From Pyrus communis (Eukaryota; Streptophyta; Magnoliopsida; Rosales; Rosaceae), in NCBI RefSeq assembly GCF_963583255.1, contig NC_084808.1, forward strand, positions 15,647,201 through 15,711,200: a stretch of 64,000 nt of DNA, in the 5' to 3' direction. The translations under genes and the position numbers were made by a program. Below the pieces are notes generated by a model. It did no database searches and was not told where the DNA came from. It saw nothing but the letters and a program-made list of their open reading frames with translations. Positions within the stretch are counted from its first letter, which is position 1. Every line of letters begins with the position of its first letter. Positions 21,892-34,275 of the stretch are shown in pieces.

Positions 21892-24800
21892 ATGGCTACC
21901 AAATCACACACTACATATGAGTCTGGAGAAGGGATTGTCACTTTTTGTCGTCGACTCAATGGCCTTCATTATCCTTAGGCTGGCCTCAATCTCCACATTT
22001 TCTTTGAATAAGGTGAAGTGTATTCACTAGGGCCTACTTGGACCACCAGAGTTCCTGTTGCTATGGAAAGCAATATGCCTACTAAGGAATGGTTCACCCA
22101 TTGTCCTTATGAAGCTGAATAGGGCATTTATGTTGTTAGGTGGTCAAACTTCAAGAGAGGTTTTCCTTTCGTGACCGACGCAGCTTGGTCAAAGTGGGTG
22201 GACGAGATGAAACCCATCTAGAAAGGGAAATGGATGGCCAATGGCATTTATGAGTTAATTATGATGTCCAAGACCATCATTCCCATAAAGCATGAGCTTC
22301 TGTTAATTGCCCTTCTGTTCTGGAACAATGAGACTAACTCATTTGACTTCAGAATAGGCCCGATGACTCCAACCGTCTTTGATATGGCTCAAGTATTCAG
22401 ACTTAAGTAGTCGGGAAGATGTGTGGACATTACTCATGACTGGTCATCCTTTTCCCAACCACCAACTGGAAGTTCTAAACCTTCACAAAACATTGTGAGC
22501 TTGGAGTATAATCTTACAACCTTCAAGAGTTATGGGTCTTTGTTCACTGGCTTCATTCCTTTTGCCAAGAAGAATTTTTGCCTGCCAACGCCTTCTGCTG
22601 ACCAAGCCCAAGAACACATGTATTTCCTCCTTAACTAGTTGAACACGCATGTGTTCCCCAACAAATCCAAATGAGTGAAGATGGAATGGATCCCTTTGGT
22701 GAAAGCTCTGCAATCTTTTGATAATGTGGCCGCATGGTCCTTTATCCTCGCTCCAACCCAAATTCTAATAGAGGCTCCAGATACCAACCATTCAACTTTC
22801 TCTTACCTCTACTTCTTCAAGATCAGCAAAACCATAATTGACTTGGAGTGGGGTACCTCTGTGCTTAGGAGGTATCATTGGTTCTCGGACAACATTTTTC
22901 CAGGATTCCTTTAGGGTGGATGCTAGCAGATTCTGCAAAGAAAAGTTCATCAGCTACATCCAACAAAAGGATATAGCATGGGGAGTAAGAAGTGATCAAG
23001 CGAGCTATGAATGTGGGCTAGAGGTTTACCACCTTAACTTCTGTGGTTGACAATTAGGATTCGAGAAGGCTATCCTGGTCCCCTTCTTTGATTCGATCCA
23101 ATGTGGAACCTCATATCGCCTACCTTCTCCTTCTTAGGCTACATTTTGGGCAAGTAAACGTACTTTGAATGTAATGACCAAGATAGCTCATAAGCTTACC
23201 ACTCTGAATTTTAAGTGTACCGCCTTTTTTACCACTTGGTGGGAGGCCAAATGGTCCAACAAGTATGACGGCGACATCAGAGAAGCCCATGTTAAGCTCT
23301 TCGGGCAAGTTTTCTTCAAGTTTCTCCCTAAGAAAGAAGAGTTTAATAGCAGGAAGAAAGTTATCAACGAGAAAAACCAACTCCTACTAATAGGTAATTT
23401 ATCTTGCTATTCATTTTCTTTATTTATATGATCTTTATCCATGCTAACCTTGCTTCCTTCATTATGCACCTCAAGGCAACCCAAAAGCCACAACACTCGA
23501 GCAAAAGGAAGAAGAGGCTGCTAATGCCATGATTTTACTAGAAGCCGCTACTGAAGCTACTAAGCAAGAAGCATGCCCGAGCCAAACTCTTGGGAAAGCT
23601 GAAAACATTTATGAGATGTTTAACGAATCTGAGACAGAGGTTAGACCTGAGGTAGAAACCGGAACGTCTCGTCAGGCCAATCCCAAGGTGGTTGAATCGT
23701 CTGATTTAGAATAAGAGAAACGGTCTAAGGCTAGACATGATCTTCCCGTCCCTAGAGCTACTCCAACTAGGAAAAGAAAAAGACCCCAAACTTCTCAAAC
23801 TTCTGACCATCTGGCCACTCTTCCAACTAAAGTGGGCAAGAAAAAACAAAAGTCTACCAATAAGCACTTTATTTTCTTGAATTTCTCAATTCTGCTCACT
23901 TTTCATAGATATCAAACTTATTGCATTTTCCTCATGGTTAGGACCTACTGCTAGTAAAAAGCTTGACTCCCCTCCCAATGGGATAAAGGCCAGTGAGGAG
24001 CGGCAGCAAAGTGACAAGGAAGTTATGTCCAAGATTTTGAAGAAGTTGAAGGTAGTCATAATTGATCACCTAAACCTATTTCCTCTTCTTCTTTAACCCT
24101 TTCATTAACCTCAAATGGTTTCAAAACAAGCTTCCAAGGCAGAAGGAACTTCCCAGGATAAACCATCTTCTCCTCATGCCCGATCTAAGCAAGTTTCTCC
24201 CTTTCGGGCCAAGCCTTCAGTGGTATATCCTTCTCTCAAAACTTGTTACCCTTTTTTTATTATTATTAAGATCCAACCTTTGACCTGTCTTTGTTACTTT
24301 TAGACAATTAAGAGCATTCCAGCATCTGAAACTCAACAAGCACCCCTTCCTCATTCTTCTCAAGTTCATTCAACCATAACAGTGATTCATACTTCTTAAT
24401 TCAACCCTGCAACTGGAAAGTTGTTCCATTTTGTAGAAGACACTAGCATTCCATAATTTTCTCCTCTCAGGTGTTTCTTATTTTGAGATGGTTTTTCTTT
24501 TATTACTTGAAACTAATGATCTAAACTTTGTTTATGTCAGTTTTCCCCTCTTCCAAAAGCTGCCAAGGAACCAATAGTCCTTGATATTCCAGTTATCTCA
24601 TAGGTAACCCAGTTATCTCATAGGTAACTAGTCTTAGAGCCTCCCCTGCTCTATCCTCACCAGTAGTAACTTTACCAAAAAATCCTCTAACCATGGCTCA
24701 AAGTTCAACTAAGGTATATTTATCTTGACAATATGTTCCTTCTACTCCCCCATCCCTTTTTATTATTATTTCAGCTTAAGGTTGAGCTCTTGTAACTCAT

Positions 24801-25631
24801 TCTCTTTTCATCTGGTAAACCTTTGGTGAGGTTTCGGGCAAGTCTCTTCAGCCTACTATGAGCATAGTGGTCCCAGCTCAAACTTCTTGGGCTACTGGAC
24901 TTCAAGAATTCTCATTCCTAGGCCTAGGAGGGTGCCTGTTACCGGATCTGCTTCCTCTTCCATTACTGCTACTACTACTACTGTTGAAGACATTGCCACT
25001 ACTACAGCTACTTCTAATGGTGCTGGAATCATGCATCCTCTATTGGCTTCTCTCCTAGCCACAGCTTCATTGCTCGAACTAGTTAGAGAGTTCGGGCAAA
25101 TTAGGACTAAGCTGGATCCAAAAGGCGTCCTTCTAAGCCTCAACACCTCATGGAGCAACGCATGATCTTCAAAGAATGGATGCAAATGGACTTTTCTACC
25201 TTATTTAGCTTTAAGGCTCTTCAAGATACTTAGAATGCCCTTACTGAATTATATTAAGCCTAGCAAATGACCAAGGTGCAGTATGAGTCTTTCATTTCCT
25301 TCTTTGAAATCTAAGAGCTTTGAGGGATCAGCATCTTAAGGCAGAGAGGCAGGGCAACAGGGTGAGGTGTTACAAGGAAAAGCATAGTCGGACCTCCACT
25401 AATTTGCAGCAGCTGGTGGAGAAGGGCTCAGCCATGGAGGATCTGATAATGGTGGTGGCTGTAGAGATCCAGAAGTTGGAAAAACAACTTTCTGCTCTAA
25501 AGGATGAGCAAATGACCCTCTCCAGCAAGCTATACAATAAGATTGAGGAAGTGAAGAAAGTAAACCAGGAAGTGGAGAAGTCAGAAGCCCAGTTAGCCAA
25601 CAGCAATATAGCTTTAGAAAGTCAAGTCTAG
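21892..25631 (+). pseudogene. Plant mobile domain (aminotransferase-like) gene carried antisense in a retrotransposon
   Basis: From ATG at 21892 one frame runs MATKSHTTYESGEG, then GPTWTTRVPV, WFTHCPYEAE, RWSNFKRGFPF, LLIALLFWNNETNSFDFRIG and MTPTVFDMAQVF, typical of the plant mobile domain also found in MAIN/MAIL proteins. After a frameshift near 22910 it continues with EVYHLNFCG, SYRLPSPS, TLNVMTKIAHKLTTL and FFTTWWEAKWSNKYDGDI (to about 23380). A tail rich in Ser, Thr and Pro follows, apparently split by short GT-AG introns (for example 23394-23475, and others ending at about 24303 and 24540). The end is a coiled coil (25320-25631). Stops in the first part are TAG or TAA where Gln is expected. 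Its function in the element is unknown. Confidence 0.85.
24588..24627. repeat. 20-bp tandem duplication
   Basis: CCAGTTATCTCATAGGTAAC occurs twice in succession in the intron-rich tail of the PMD gene. Confidence 0.93.
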
Positions 25632-25804
25632 GATAGCTGCCTTGGCTAAAGATGTAAACTTGTAATTTAGGGCTCCTATACTTTCCTAATAATTAAATAA
25701 AAAGATCTCTCACTATTTTGCTATTTTACTTGTTTATTCACATTTTCTAACAGAAACAACTGCTTTTAGACATATAAAGAATTCCTCACCCCTTTTTCTA
25801 AGTA

Positions 25805-26880
25805 TCAAACTTCATTAATATAACAGTCTCTAACATCCCAAAGAGTTGGGTGGTACTTCTTTAGAAATTTAGCATTTATTAGATGTTTCTGTAAATCTCC
25901 TTCTAAATCTACCAAGTAATAAGTTCCTCTGTCTAATACTTTGGTAATTATGAAAGGGCCTTCCCAAGTAAGACTTGATTTCCCAAAACCTCTAACTTGA
26001 GCTCCCAAGGGCAAAACTGCTTTCTACACCAATTCTTCTTCTTCAAAAGTCTTCAATTATACTCTCTTATTGTAAGCTCGGGCAACAGCCTTTTTTCCTT
26101 CGTGGATCTTGTTCATAGCTTTAATTTGGGCAACATTCAAGTCCTCAATTCCTTAACACATGGCCTGAATAAATTCATCACTATGTAGGCCAAATTGGTT
26201 CTGAAGCCTTAGAGAACTCACATTGATCTCCATAAAGAGCATTGTATCTTGCCCAAATGTCAATGCATAAGGAATAGTCTCAGTTCCTGTTCTTTTTAAG
26301 GTTCTATAAGCCTAAAGATTATCTCCCAACATCTCATGCCACATTTCTGGGCTATCTGCCACCATTCTTTTAATGATGTTCCCCAATATCTTGTTGCTAG
26401 CTTCTGCTTGACCACTAGATTGGGGATAATAAGGGCTAGACTAGATCTTCTTTATCTTGAACTTAGCTGCAAACTCCTCAACTTCTTTTGAAATGAATGA
26501 ATGCCATATGTCTGTAATAATTGTTTCAGGCACCCCAAATTTATGTAGAATTTTGGTCTCAATGAACTTCTTCACAGCAGCTTAATTAATGGTTTTCACA
26601 GTTGAAGCTTCAACCCACTTAGTAAAGTAATCAGTTGCCACTATTATGAAGGTGTGCCCTTTGCTAGAAGCTGGGTATATCTGCCTGATAAAGTTCATGG
26701 CCCACCTTCCGAAAGGTCATAGCTTTACTACTAGATTCAAGGGCACCGATGGTATATGTTATAGAGGTCTATGCTTTTGGCATTTCTCACATCCTCTAGC
26801 ATAAGCTTTACAATCTTTCTCCATGTTGGGCCAGAAGTAGCATATCTTCTTAGTAATCATCTCATCTTTGGACGTTTATT
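25805..26880 (-). pseudogene. Tat integrase remnant
   Basis: The zinc-binding part has CYFWPNMEKDCKAYARG and CEKCQKHRPL (about 26770-26860). The core carries FIIVATDYFTKWVEA (first Asp), a second Asp in IITDIWHSFIS, and Glu in SSGQAEASNKIL. The C-terminal module GPFIITKVLDRGTYYLVDLE ends at the stop at 25805. Stops replace residues normally Trp (NLWAYRT and ELVWKA contexts), both explicable by G-to-A changes. It catalysed insertion of the element's DNA; now dead. Confidence 0.9.
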
Positions 26881-27371
26881 TATTGTTGTGTGAACGAACT
26901 TCATGTATGATTGTTTGAACCTTGGATTGCATCTAATACATATTAGATAACTCAGATATTTCATATGTGAGTTACTGTGCTTTTGCTTGACTAGCATCTT
27001 TGGCACTTAAATTGTTTCTAATATATATCTGTTATTAAATTTGGGTTTACATCGATAAAATTATGCTAGTATGCTCCACAAATGCCTTTATATACCTCAG
27101 CCATCACCCTCATTAATTCTTCCAGACCCAAGCATTTTAATAAAAGCATATCTGGAGTCTTTCTCAGCAAAGTATTATCCCACATAACAAACTTAGTTGC
27201 CTGTTGTCTAATTTTCTTACTAGTGGGAGGAGAAAGGTCATTCAAGTACTAGATGGTAGATGTTCTCCAATCCTCTATCTCAGGCTCTTCAGTCGTTACA
27301 TCCAGGCTAAATCAACTTTCAAAGATATAGGGGAAACTTCTTCTTTGTATCTCTACTTTTATCTCATGCCC

Positions 27372-27780
27372 TTATTCTTGAACATGTGTTCCAGAAACCC
27401 TATGTGCCTTTTCATTGGCAGTTAAGTTTGCTTCTCTAGGAATATGGCTAATTGTTGCTTCAATACCCCAATATCCCAATAATTGAGTAGCTGCCAGATA
27501 ATATCTTGTCTTTGTGATATGTCTACACTTGTACTCTCCATCTAATTTATTAATTACCAACTCGAAATCACCATATACTTCTATTTCAGCTGACTCCAAC
27601 TCCATTAGAATTTCTAAGCCAATGATCAATGCTTGATATTCCACCCTATTGTTGGTAGTATCTTTATAATCTAAAAGAAATTAGTAGCAATGTTAGACTC
27701 CCTTTGGATCAATGATGACAATTTCAGTTCCTGCAGCATGTTGTATGCATGATCCATCAAAATACAGCCTCTAAGGAGTG
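27372..27780 (-). pseudogene. Archaeal-type (second) RNase H of the Tat element
   Basis: It begins LYFDGSCIQHAAGTEIVII (about 27775-27715), has one stop, then VEYQALIIGLEILMELESAE, VYGDFELVINKLDGEY and ISHIPREANLTAN. The three acidic positions (D in FDGS, E in VEYQ, D in YGDF) are kept. This RVT_3-type RNase H sits after the element's own RNase H, an acquisition specific to the Tat lineage of plant Ty3 elements. Confidence 0.88.
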
Positions 27781-28084
27781 ATCCATAAGCTAGTTATCCT
27801 TTTTAATTTTTGTTGTATCTATTCTTCCTTGCCAGACTGAGCCTTATTGGATGGGATCCAAAGGTTAGCCACTTCCAAGGTTCCAGGGATGTTGATGAGT
27901 TTCTCTTCGGACTCTTAGTGCTTAGTTAGGAAGTCTACAATTGCTTGTTTTTTCACTGACCTTTGAGGTACATACTAGAAACTGAACTCTAACAGTGCTA
28001 GGATCCATTTCCCAATTCTTCCTGTTAGCATTGGCTTGGACAACATGTACTTGATCACATCAGTTTGACAATTATATGGATATG

Positions 28085-29201
28085 TCAATGCAACATATAG
28101 TGCCTTAATTTGTTGGTAGCAAAGTACAAGGCTAAGCATAATTTCTCAATTGGGGTATATCTTGTTTCTACCTCCGTAAGGATCCTATTGAGGTAGTATA
28201 TTGCATTTTCTTTTCCTCCTTCATTGCTTTGAGTTAATAAACTCCCTATTGATTTCCCGGATGTTGAAATGTAGAGCTTTAAAGGCTTCTCTTTCTGGGT
28301 AGGCATGAGCATTTAAAGAGAGGCTAGACAAGTCTTCACTTTATCAAAGACCTCTTGATGTTGAGGGGCCCACTCAAACTTGTCTTGATTCTTTAATCTT
28401 AACAAATAAGTCAAATATTGGATCTTGCCCACAAGATTAGCAATGAATCTTCTCAAAAAATTAATCTTTCCTAGCAACCTTTGCAATTGCACTTTGTTAG
28501 TAGGTGTTAGTGGGTGTAGATGACTCCATTATAGCCCTAGCCTTGTTCTTGTCCACTTTCACACCTCTTTGATGGACCAAGAACCCCAAAAAGTTGCCCC
28601 GATTAACCCCAAAGGCACACTTTCTAGTATTTATCTTCAACTTGTGGGTTCTCATTCTCAGTAAGGCTTGTCTGAGGTCTTCCAAGTGTTGTTCTTTAGT
28701 TTTAGACCTTTCCATGATGTCATCAATGTATACCTCCATGATGTGCCCGATCAGATCATGAAAAATAACATTCATTGCCCTTTGATATGCAGCACCAGCA
28801 TTTTTCAGCCTAATAAGCATGACAACATATTCATAAACTCATATATGTCCTAGGTATCTAAATGTTATCTTATGTATGTCTTCTTTAGCCATTTTTATTT
28901 GATTATATCCAGCATTTCCATCCATAAAAGATAATACTTTGTGTTTTGCAACTACATCAATAGATAGGTCGGCCATAGGCATAAGGTATTCATCTTTGGG
29001 AGTTGCTTCGTTAATATTTCTATAATCGACACAACATCGACTGGCATTAGTTAAAGCTTTCAGTATAGGTACAATGTTGGGCAACCACTTTACATATTTT
29101 ACAAGTATAATAAAGCCCGCCTTCACTAGCTTCTCAATTTCTTCCTTGATTTTTCCTTCGAGTTCTTTTGACATCCTTCTTGATGCTTGCTTTACAAGCA
29201 T
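28085..29201 (-). pseudogene. Tat reverse transcriptase and native RNase H remnant
   Basis: The RT N-terminal half is at 28839-29201 (KLVKAGFI, RCCVDYRNINEATPKDEYLM, FMDGNAGYNQIKM). The catalytic half is at 28497-28820 with VYIDDIMERSK, in which Y-x-D-D is intact, and KCAFGVNRGNFLGFLV. The native RNase H segment at 28085-28312 has LKLYISTSGKSIGSLL and RYTPIEKLCLAL, with the first catalytic Asp position replaced (YISTSG for the usual YxxxS). Frame changes near 28830 and 28490 break it. Confidence 0.9.
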
Positions 29202-29237
29202 GTACCCTTTTTAATATGCATCTTATGCTCTAATAAA

Positions 29238-29729
29238 CTATAGTCTAATCCTAGCATTTATGTGTAATGCTGGTATAGACAAACTCTGGTGTATCCAATC
29301 CCTTCTCAACAACGCCCCATAAGTAGAGGTGTTATCTACCATAAAGAATGCCAACATAATCTTCTTGAATCCCAAATCTACTTCTAAGGGTAGTATCCCA
29401 TGTGTTTTGGTGATGACTCCAGAAAACCTAGACATCGTGAGATCAGTGGGGATAAGGTCTTCCTCACCTCTGCAAAGTTTCTTTAGTTGTTTAAGTGGTA
29501 ATACATTAACTGATGTACCCCCATTTATCAACACCTTTTTAAAATAGACTATTTCCAAATGAGTTGTCACATATATGGGCTTTAAATGGTTTGCTAAGGC
29601 CAGACTTGGTTTTTTTAACACCATCTCATTAAAATAAACTCTCTCATGCTCTTTTCGTGTGGGGTCAGGCATGTCTACCAAGCTTAACTCTTCTTTACTA
29701 ACCTTTTCAATGTTTACAAGGGCCATCAC
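29238..29729 (-). pseudogene. Tat aspartic protease remnant with altered active site
   Basis: An uninterrupted 163-aa frame includes YFNEMVLKKPSLALANHLKP, then LINGGTSVNVLPLKQLKKL and GILPLEVDLGFKKIMLAFFMV. In related elements the catalytic segment reads L-I-D-G-G or D-S-G; here the Asp is Asn (NGG), one transition away. The protease would be inactive even in this open frame. Confidence 0.85.
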
Positions 29730-30089
29730 TGGCTTCTATGCCAATGATTCATCATCCATGATAGCTGGTTGATTTGGTTTTGCATAGAACATGGAGGACA
29801 GTACATAGATCATGTTGACATGAAAGTTGCTAGGTCCAGGTGCTCCTTCCTTATTCTCTCCAATCTGGCATAGAAACTTATCCATCCAGGCTTAGGTATC
29901 TTTGTTTAACATCAACTCGGGCACTTTCTCTTCTTTTATTGCATTGAAATCAAGTAGTTGTTCATGAGTCCCAAAGGGAATTACCTCATGGTGGAGGTAC
30001 CCCTCTTTCAGGAGATTTGGTTCCAAAACAAATATGCTCTGGATTCCAGCCTAGTGTAGGTACCATCACTATACTATCTTGCATTCTTC

Positions 30090-30268
30090 TTAAGGATAGA
30101 ATAAAGGGATAAATATTTTTACAAATACTTTTACACTCTTTTTAAGCCTTTTGATTACATGACATCCAATGGTTCTTATTTATTCATTAAATGATATGGA
30201 TGCTTATGTGAAATTTAACTAATATTAAAGATAAAATAAAACTGAAAAAAAAAACAAAAAAAAAAACA

Positions 30269-30299
<31 letters not shown>

Positions 30300-31563
30300 C
30301 ATGAAATTTGGAAAATTAAAACTAAAATTAAAATATGGAATAACGTGTCCCCGTATTTTCATATGTAGAATTGGTTTAAAACATAAATTCAGGATACTGC
30401 GCAGGCCAAGCAATCAGGAACAAACTTTCATCCCTAAAACTATATGCATCCTCCATTTTTATATGCACAACAAAGTGCACCGAAACGAATACAGAGAAAT
30501 GGAAAACGAATGAGTAGTATATACCCTGACATTTTCGTGGTCTGGTAAAATGATCAGCCCGGGTGACATGAGAAAAATAAATAAAAATAAAAATATATAT
30601 ATATTTGTATATTTCAGATAAAGATACAATTACCAGACTTGCAAGCACATTTACTGAAGTATAAACAAAGATTTACTTATTAGCAATTAAAACCTTCAAA
30701 AATATACAAACTGCCAACTTAGCATTTCTGGAAGAAAAAAAATTGTAGCTTCAATGAACACAGAAAGCAAATTACCGTTCAAGCGCTTGCGAGTTTTAGA
30801 CAACTATCCAATACTTTTAAACGGAAAAATAGTTGTGAAATGTAAAAGCTGACCTTGATGGTGGATGGTGGTGGTAAGATTTAATCTGACCCCTGCACTA
30901 GCAAATTAGCATTACAAGCGAATGAGGGGGCGATGGAGTTGTTAGGGTTTATTTTTGATAAGATGAAAGAAGAGATTCCATCAAGCTTCCTTATCGGCAA
31001 AGAAGAAGTTTCATGATTTTTTTATTAGGGTTCAAAGTCTGAATACAAGTCTTGATCGAAATGGGAATGGGAGAACCAATTTCAGTTAAATTATCTTCCT
31101 TTTTTAATATTAGTTTTAATTTTCCCAGCAAAAAATAAGAACAATCTTAGCCGGCTTTCCATCCGTCCCTGGTTGGAAAAAGCAAAAAAAACATCAGTTA
31201 AATGATGTTTCATGAATCCAAAATCAGGATCCAAGTCTTAAAAATAAATAAAAAATAAAAATAAATAAAAATTCAGTTAATGATTTTTTATTAGGGTTCA
31301 AAGTCTGAATCCAAGTCTTGATCGAAATGGGAATGGGAGAACCAATTTCAATTAAAGTTTCTTCCTTTTTTTAATTTTAGTTTAATTTTTTCCAGATTTT
31401 TAAGTTTTTTAAGTTTTATTTTATCTTTAATATTAGTTAAAATCCACATAAACATCCATATCATTTAAGGAATAAATAAGAACCACTGGATGTCATGTAA
31501 TTAAAAGGCTTAAAAAGAGTGTAAAAGTATTTGTAAAAATGTTTGTCCATTGATCCTATACCC
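30090..31563. mobile_element. Mutator-like non-autonomous element with long inverted repeats
   Basis: Segments 30095-30242 and 31402-31560 are inverted copies about 150 bp long (shared: ACAAATACTTTTACACTC, ACATGACATCC, AGATAAAATAAAAC). Flanks TGCATTCTTC (30080-30089) and TGTATTTCCC (31564-31573) agree at 7 of 10 positions, with all differences C/T, compatible with an old 9-10 bp target duplication. No transposase is encoded. It interrupts the gag-protease region of the Tat element. Confidence 0.78.
31015..31395. repeat. About 110-bp direct repeat inside the Mutator-like element
   Basis: TTATTAGGGTTCAAAGTCTG and the following text to GAGAACCAATTTCA occur at 31015-31127 and 31284-31395, about 95% identical. 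Confidence 0.93.
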
Positions 31564-31573
31564 TGTATTTCCC

Positions 31574-33400
31574 TGAATTAGGGGTTTGAGAGACATGATC
31601 CCCTCCGCTTTCAGCCTTTCTATTAGCTCTTTCTACTTTTTTCCTGTTCCTCCAGCTAGGTTGTCTCTCTCCTCCTTAGGTAAATTCCTCAAACTTAACA
31701 TCCTCAGAAGCTTCTAAAATAGCAGGAATTTTTAATGAGTTCATATGAGCCTTATGTTGTCTCTAAACCCTTTTTATTGTGAATGCCCCTATTTCTTTGA
31801 TAAGCCTTCCATCTTTGCCCACTATATACCATTTTTGGCCAAGTCGAGCCAAATTCACCTTTGTAACTGATGGTATCGGGCTCATGGTCTTTTCTAGTCT
31901 CCTTTATCTTATGCTGCCGTGGCTAATTGGCTGGGGGGGGGTCTTAACATCCACCCAATTTTGTAACCTCACATTTTTATCTTCCACTTCTTCAGAGGCT
32001 TCAAAGTTTCTAAATAACTCAGATAAATTCTTAGGTTCTGAATCTCATCCCAACCTCTGGAACACATTATTAGTAGTCTCCTTATTTGCTTCAATAACCT
32101 GGAGACTCATGTGGGCAACTTGTTCTATCTCTTTCATTTTGATCAACTCGTGATCAATGATGGCACCTAATGTTGGTACCTCGAGCTCACATTCACATTA
32201 ACATCTACTGCACAAAACCATTCCTTTAACCATAGTTGCTTGGGGCTTGTCGAGTAACCTCCTGCTGTCTTCCATTGGCCTACATGCCTCCTTTCTTTCT
32301 CCTCTCCCATCCAGGATAACCTTTCCATTTCCTCTCTCAACCTAATTAAGATTTATCATGTTGATTGAGGCTTCAAAGAATGGGTCTATGTCAATCATCA
32401 TGTTAGCCTGGGGTTTTTCCAACAACAACTTCCCTTTGACTATAAGATCTTGGATCTAATCTATGAATTGTACACAATTGCCAATTGAGTGATTGAAGGT
32501 GTAGTGGATCTTGCAATATTTATTTCCTCTAAGTTCTTCAAGTTTAGGCACTTTTTTAGTGATGTCAAGCAAGATTACCTGAGCTCTTACTAGTTCTTTA
32601 TAGATGTCTGCGGCCTTAGTCAGGTCAAAGGAATATGACTGATACTTTGAAGGTTTAATAGGTACAAACCCTCTATCATTCATCACGATCTTCTGGTCCT
32701 TGATGGGTTGAACCAATCCTTTCACCATCAAAGGTTTGAAATGAGTAGTCATCTATGTAGCATATAGCTCTATCATTTCCCCCAAGCTGTTGTCATTTTC
32801 TCCCACCTCTAGGCCTTCAAACTCCAGTTAAAGTGTTGATGCTTTATTTTTATAAAATTGAGGTATGTTAAATGAATACTTCACTTGTTGTTTTTCTATC
32901 AATAGTTTTTATACTTAGTGGCCGCAGTCACCAGCTTCTAAGGTTCATTAAACTGCACCTCATAGAACTTCTTCCTTAGAGGTAGTCTCAGAGCTTCTGG
33001 GCAATAGCTATGCGTTAAGATGGTTGATGAGGAACTGGCATCTCATCTTAGCCTTCCTAAACCTCATCATAAAATCCTTTGTGGACTCGTGTTCATATTG
33101 CTTCACTTCTACCAGATCATTAATGGTCAGGTTTCACCCTACAGAACTACTCATGAAAAGCCATCTTCATTTGCCCCTGTTAGCAATGGAATAAGGGGGT
33201 AACAGAGAGTACCATTGGAAAGCTAATCCGAGTTCCTAAATAATCTCAGTTTGTAGTTGAGGTTGTCCTCGAACGCCACATAGTGATTTGAAAATTTGAA
33301 AATGTAATTTCTAGAAAATACATTACAATCTTCTCTGCTGAAAGTTAGGACTGGGCATTTTGAAATTAAGAGGGAAAGGATTTTGCTCATCAACATACCC
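31574..33400 (-). pseudogene. Tat gag remnant
   Basis: Read on the minus strand: WYSLLPPYSIAN and KQYEHESTKDFMMRFRKAK (about 33040-33200) form the Retrotrans_gag core. The best open part, 32456-32752, contains KPSKYQSYSFDLTKAADIY and ends with a zinc-knuckle-like CKIHYTFNHSIGNC. This corresponds to CKYHNSxxHATNNC in the + strand gag at 19350. The region is degenerate through many stops. Confidence 0.82.
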
Positions 33401-34275
33401 AGGATAAGGCTTCTGATATATTATTCTAAACATCAGGCGAGCTTGAGGTTGAGCATTCTATACCACCATCCTTCTCAACTCTGCCAACTCATTCCTAAGT
33501 TGCTGATTGGCAATATTATTGTGCGGGGGATAGGAAGTCCCCCACTTCAGGCCATGGTCGATGCTTGAGAAAGCTTCCCTTTATATGTCGGGGTTGCCCT
33601 CATCTAGCTTTTCATCCTCCTTTATTAGCCAATGGTGGTAAACTGTAAGGAGAAGGCTTGCCCGTAGCAGTAGACAAGCTTTTTCCACTCGTTTCTCCAA
33701 TCGAGTTAGGTGTACCGATCTTTATTCCTTCTTGCCTGATTTGCCTCCTAATTTTTGGTGTTGATGACGGAAAATCAGGCAAGCCTATCTCTTGAAACTC
33801 CACAATAGGGTCTTCTTGATGACTGATCTCAGCCCCTTCCTTCTTTTTCCCTTTGTTCTTCAGTTCTTCAAGTAAAGGAAATTAAGGAACTGCTAACTTT
33901 TTTATTGGGCTCGTCTCCACGGCTCCTTCACTGGCATAGCCATCTTTTGGCGTGGAGTATTCTAACTCTAACTTTCTTTGTAACGTTTCTGTTAAGAAAC
34001 ACAGGCTACTAACCTCTCATCTGGTTTGCAGAGAGATCTTCTCCATACTCTTCAGTACTTTCATCATGGTGGCTTGCAAATCTTCATTAGTGACTTTTCC
34101 ACTCGACTTCTCTAAAGAGGTCGGGCTTTCTATGATATTGGGATTGTGTGGTGAAGGAAAATCTTCTGGGTGATCTTTCATGTCTGTTTCTGGTTGGCAA
34201 AAAGATTGCCCGAATTCTACCTTCCACCTGAATGTTCGATCCTTCCTTCGTCTTGGCAGACAATACTACAAACTA
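33401..34275 (-). other. Leader and gag N-terminal region of the Tat/PMD element
   Basis: No continuous coding similarity is seen between gag core and primer-binding region. Short open frames on both strands carry no recognised motif. Confidence 0.5.

Noticed and set aside
29329..29547. + strand frame opposite the Tat protease
   Set aside because: Shadow of the minus-strand protease; no domain.
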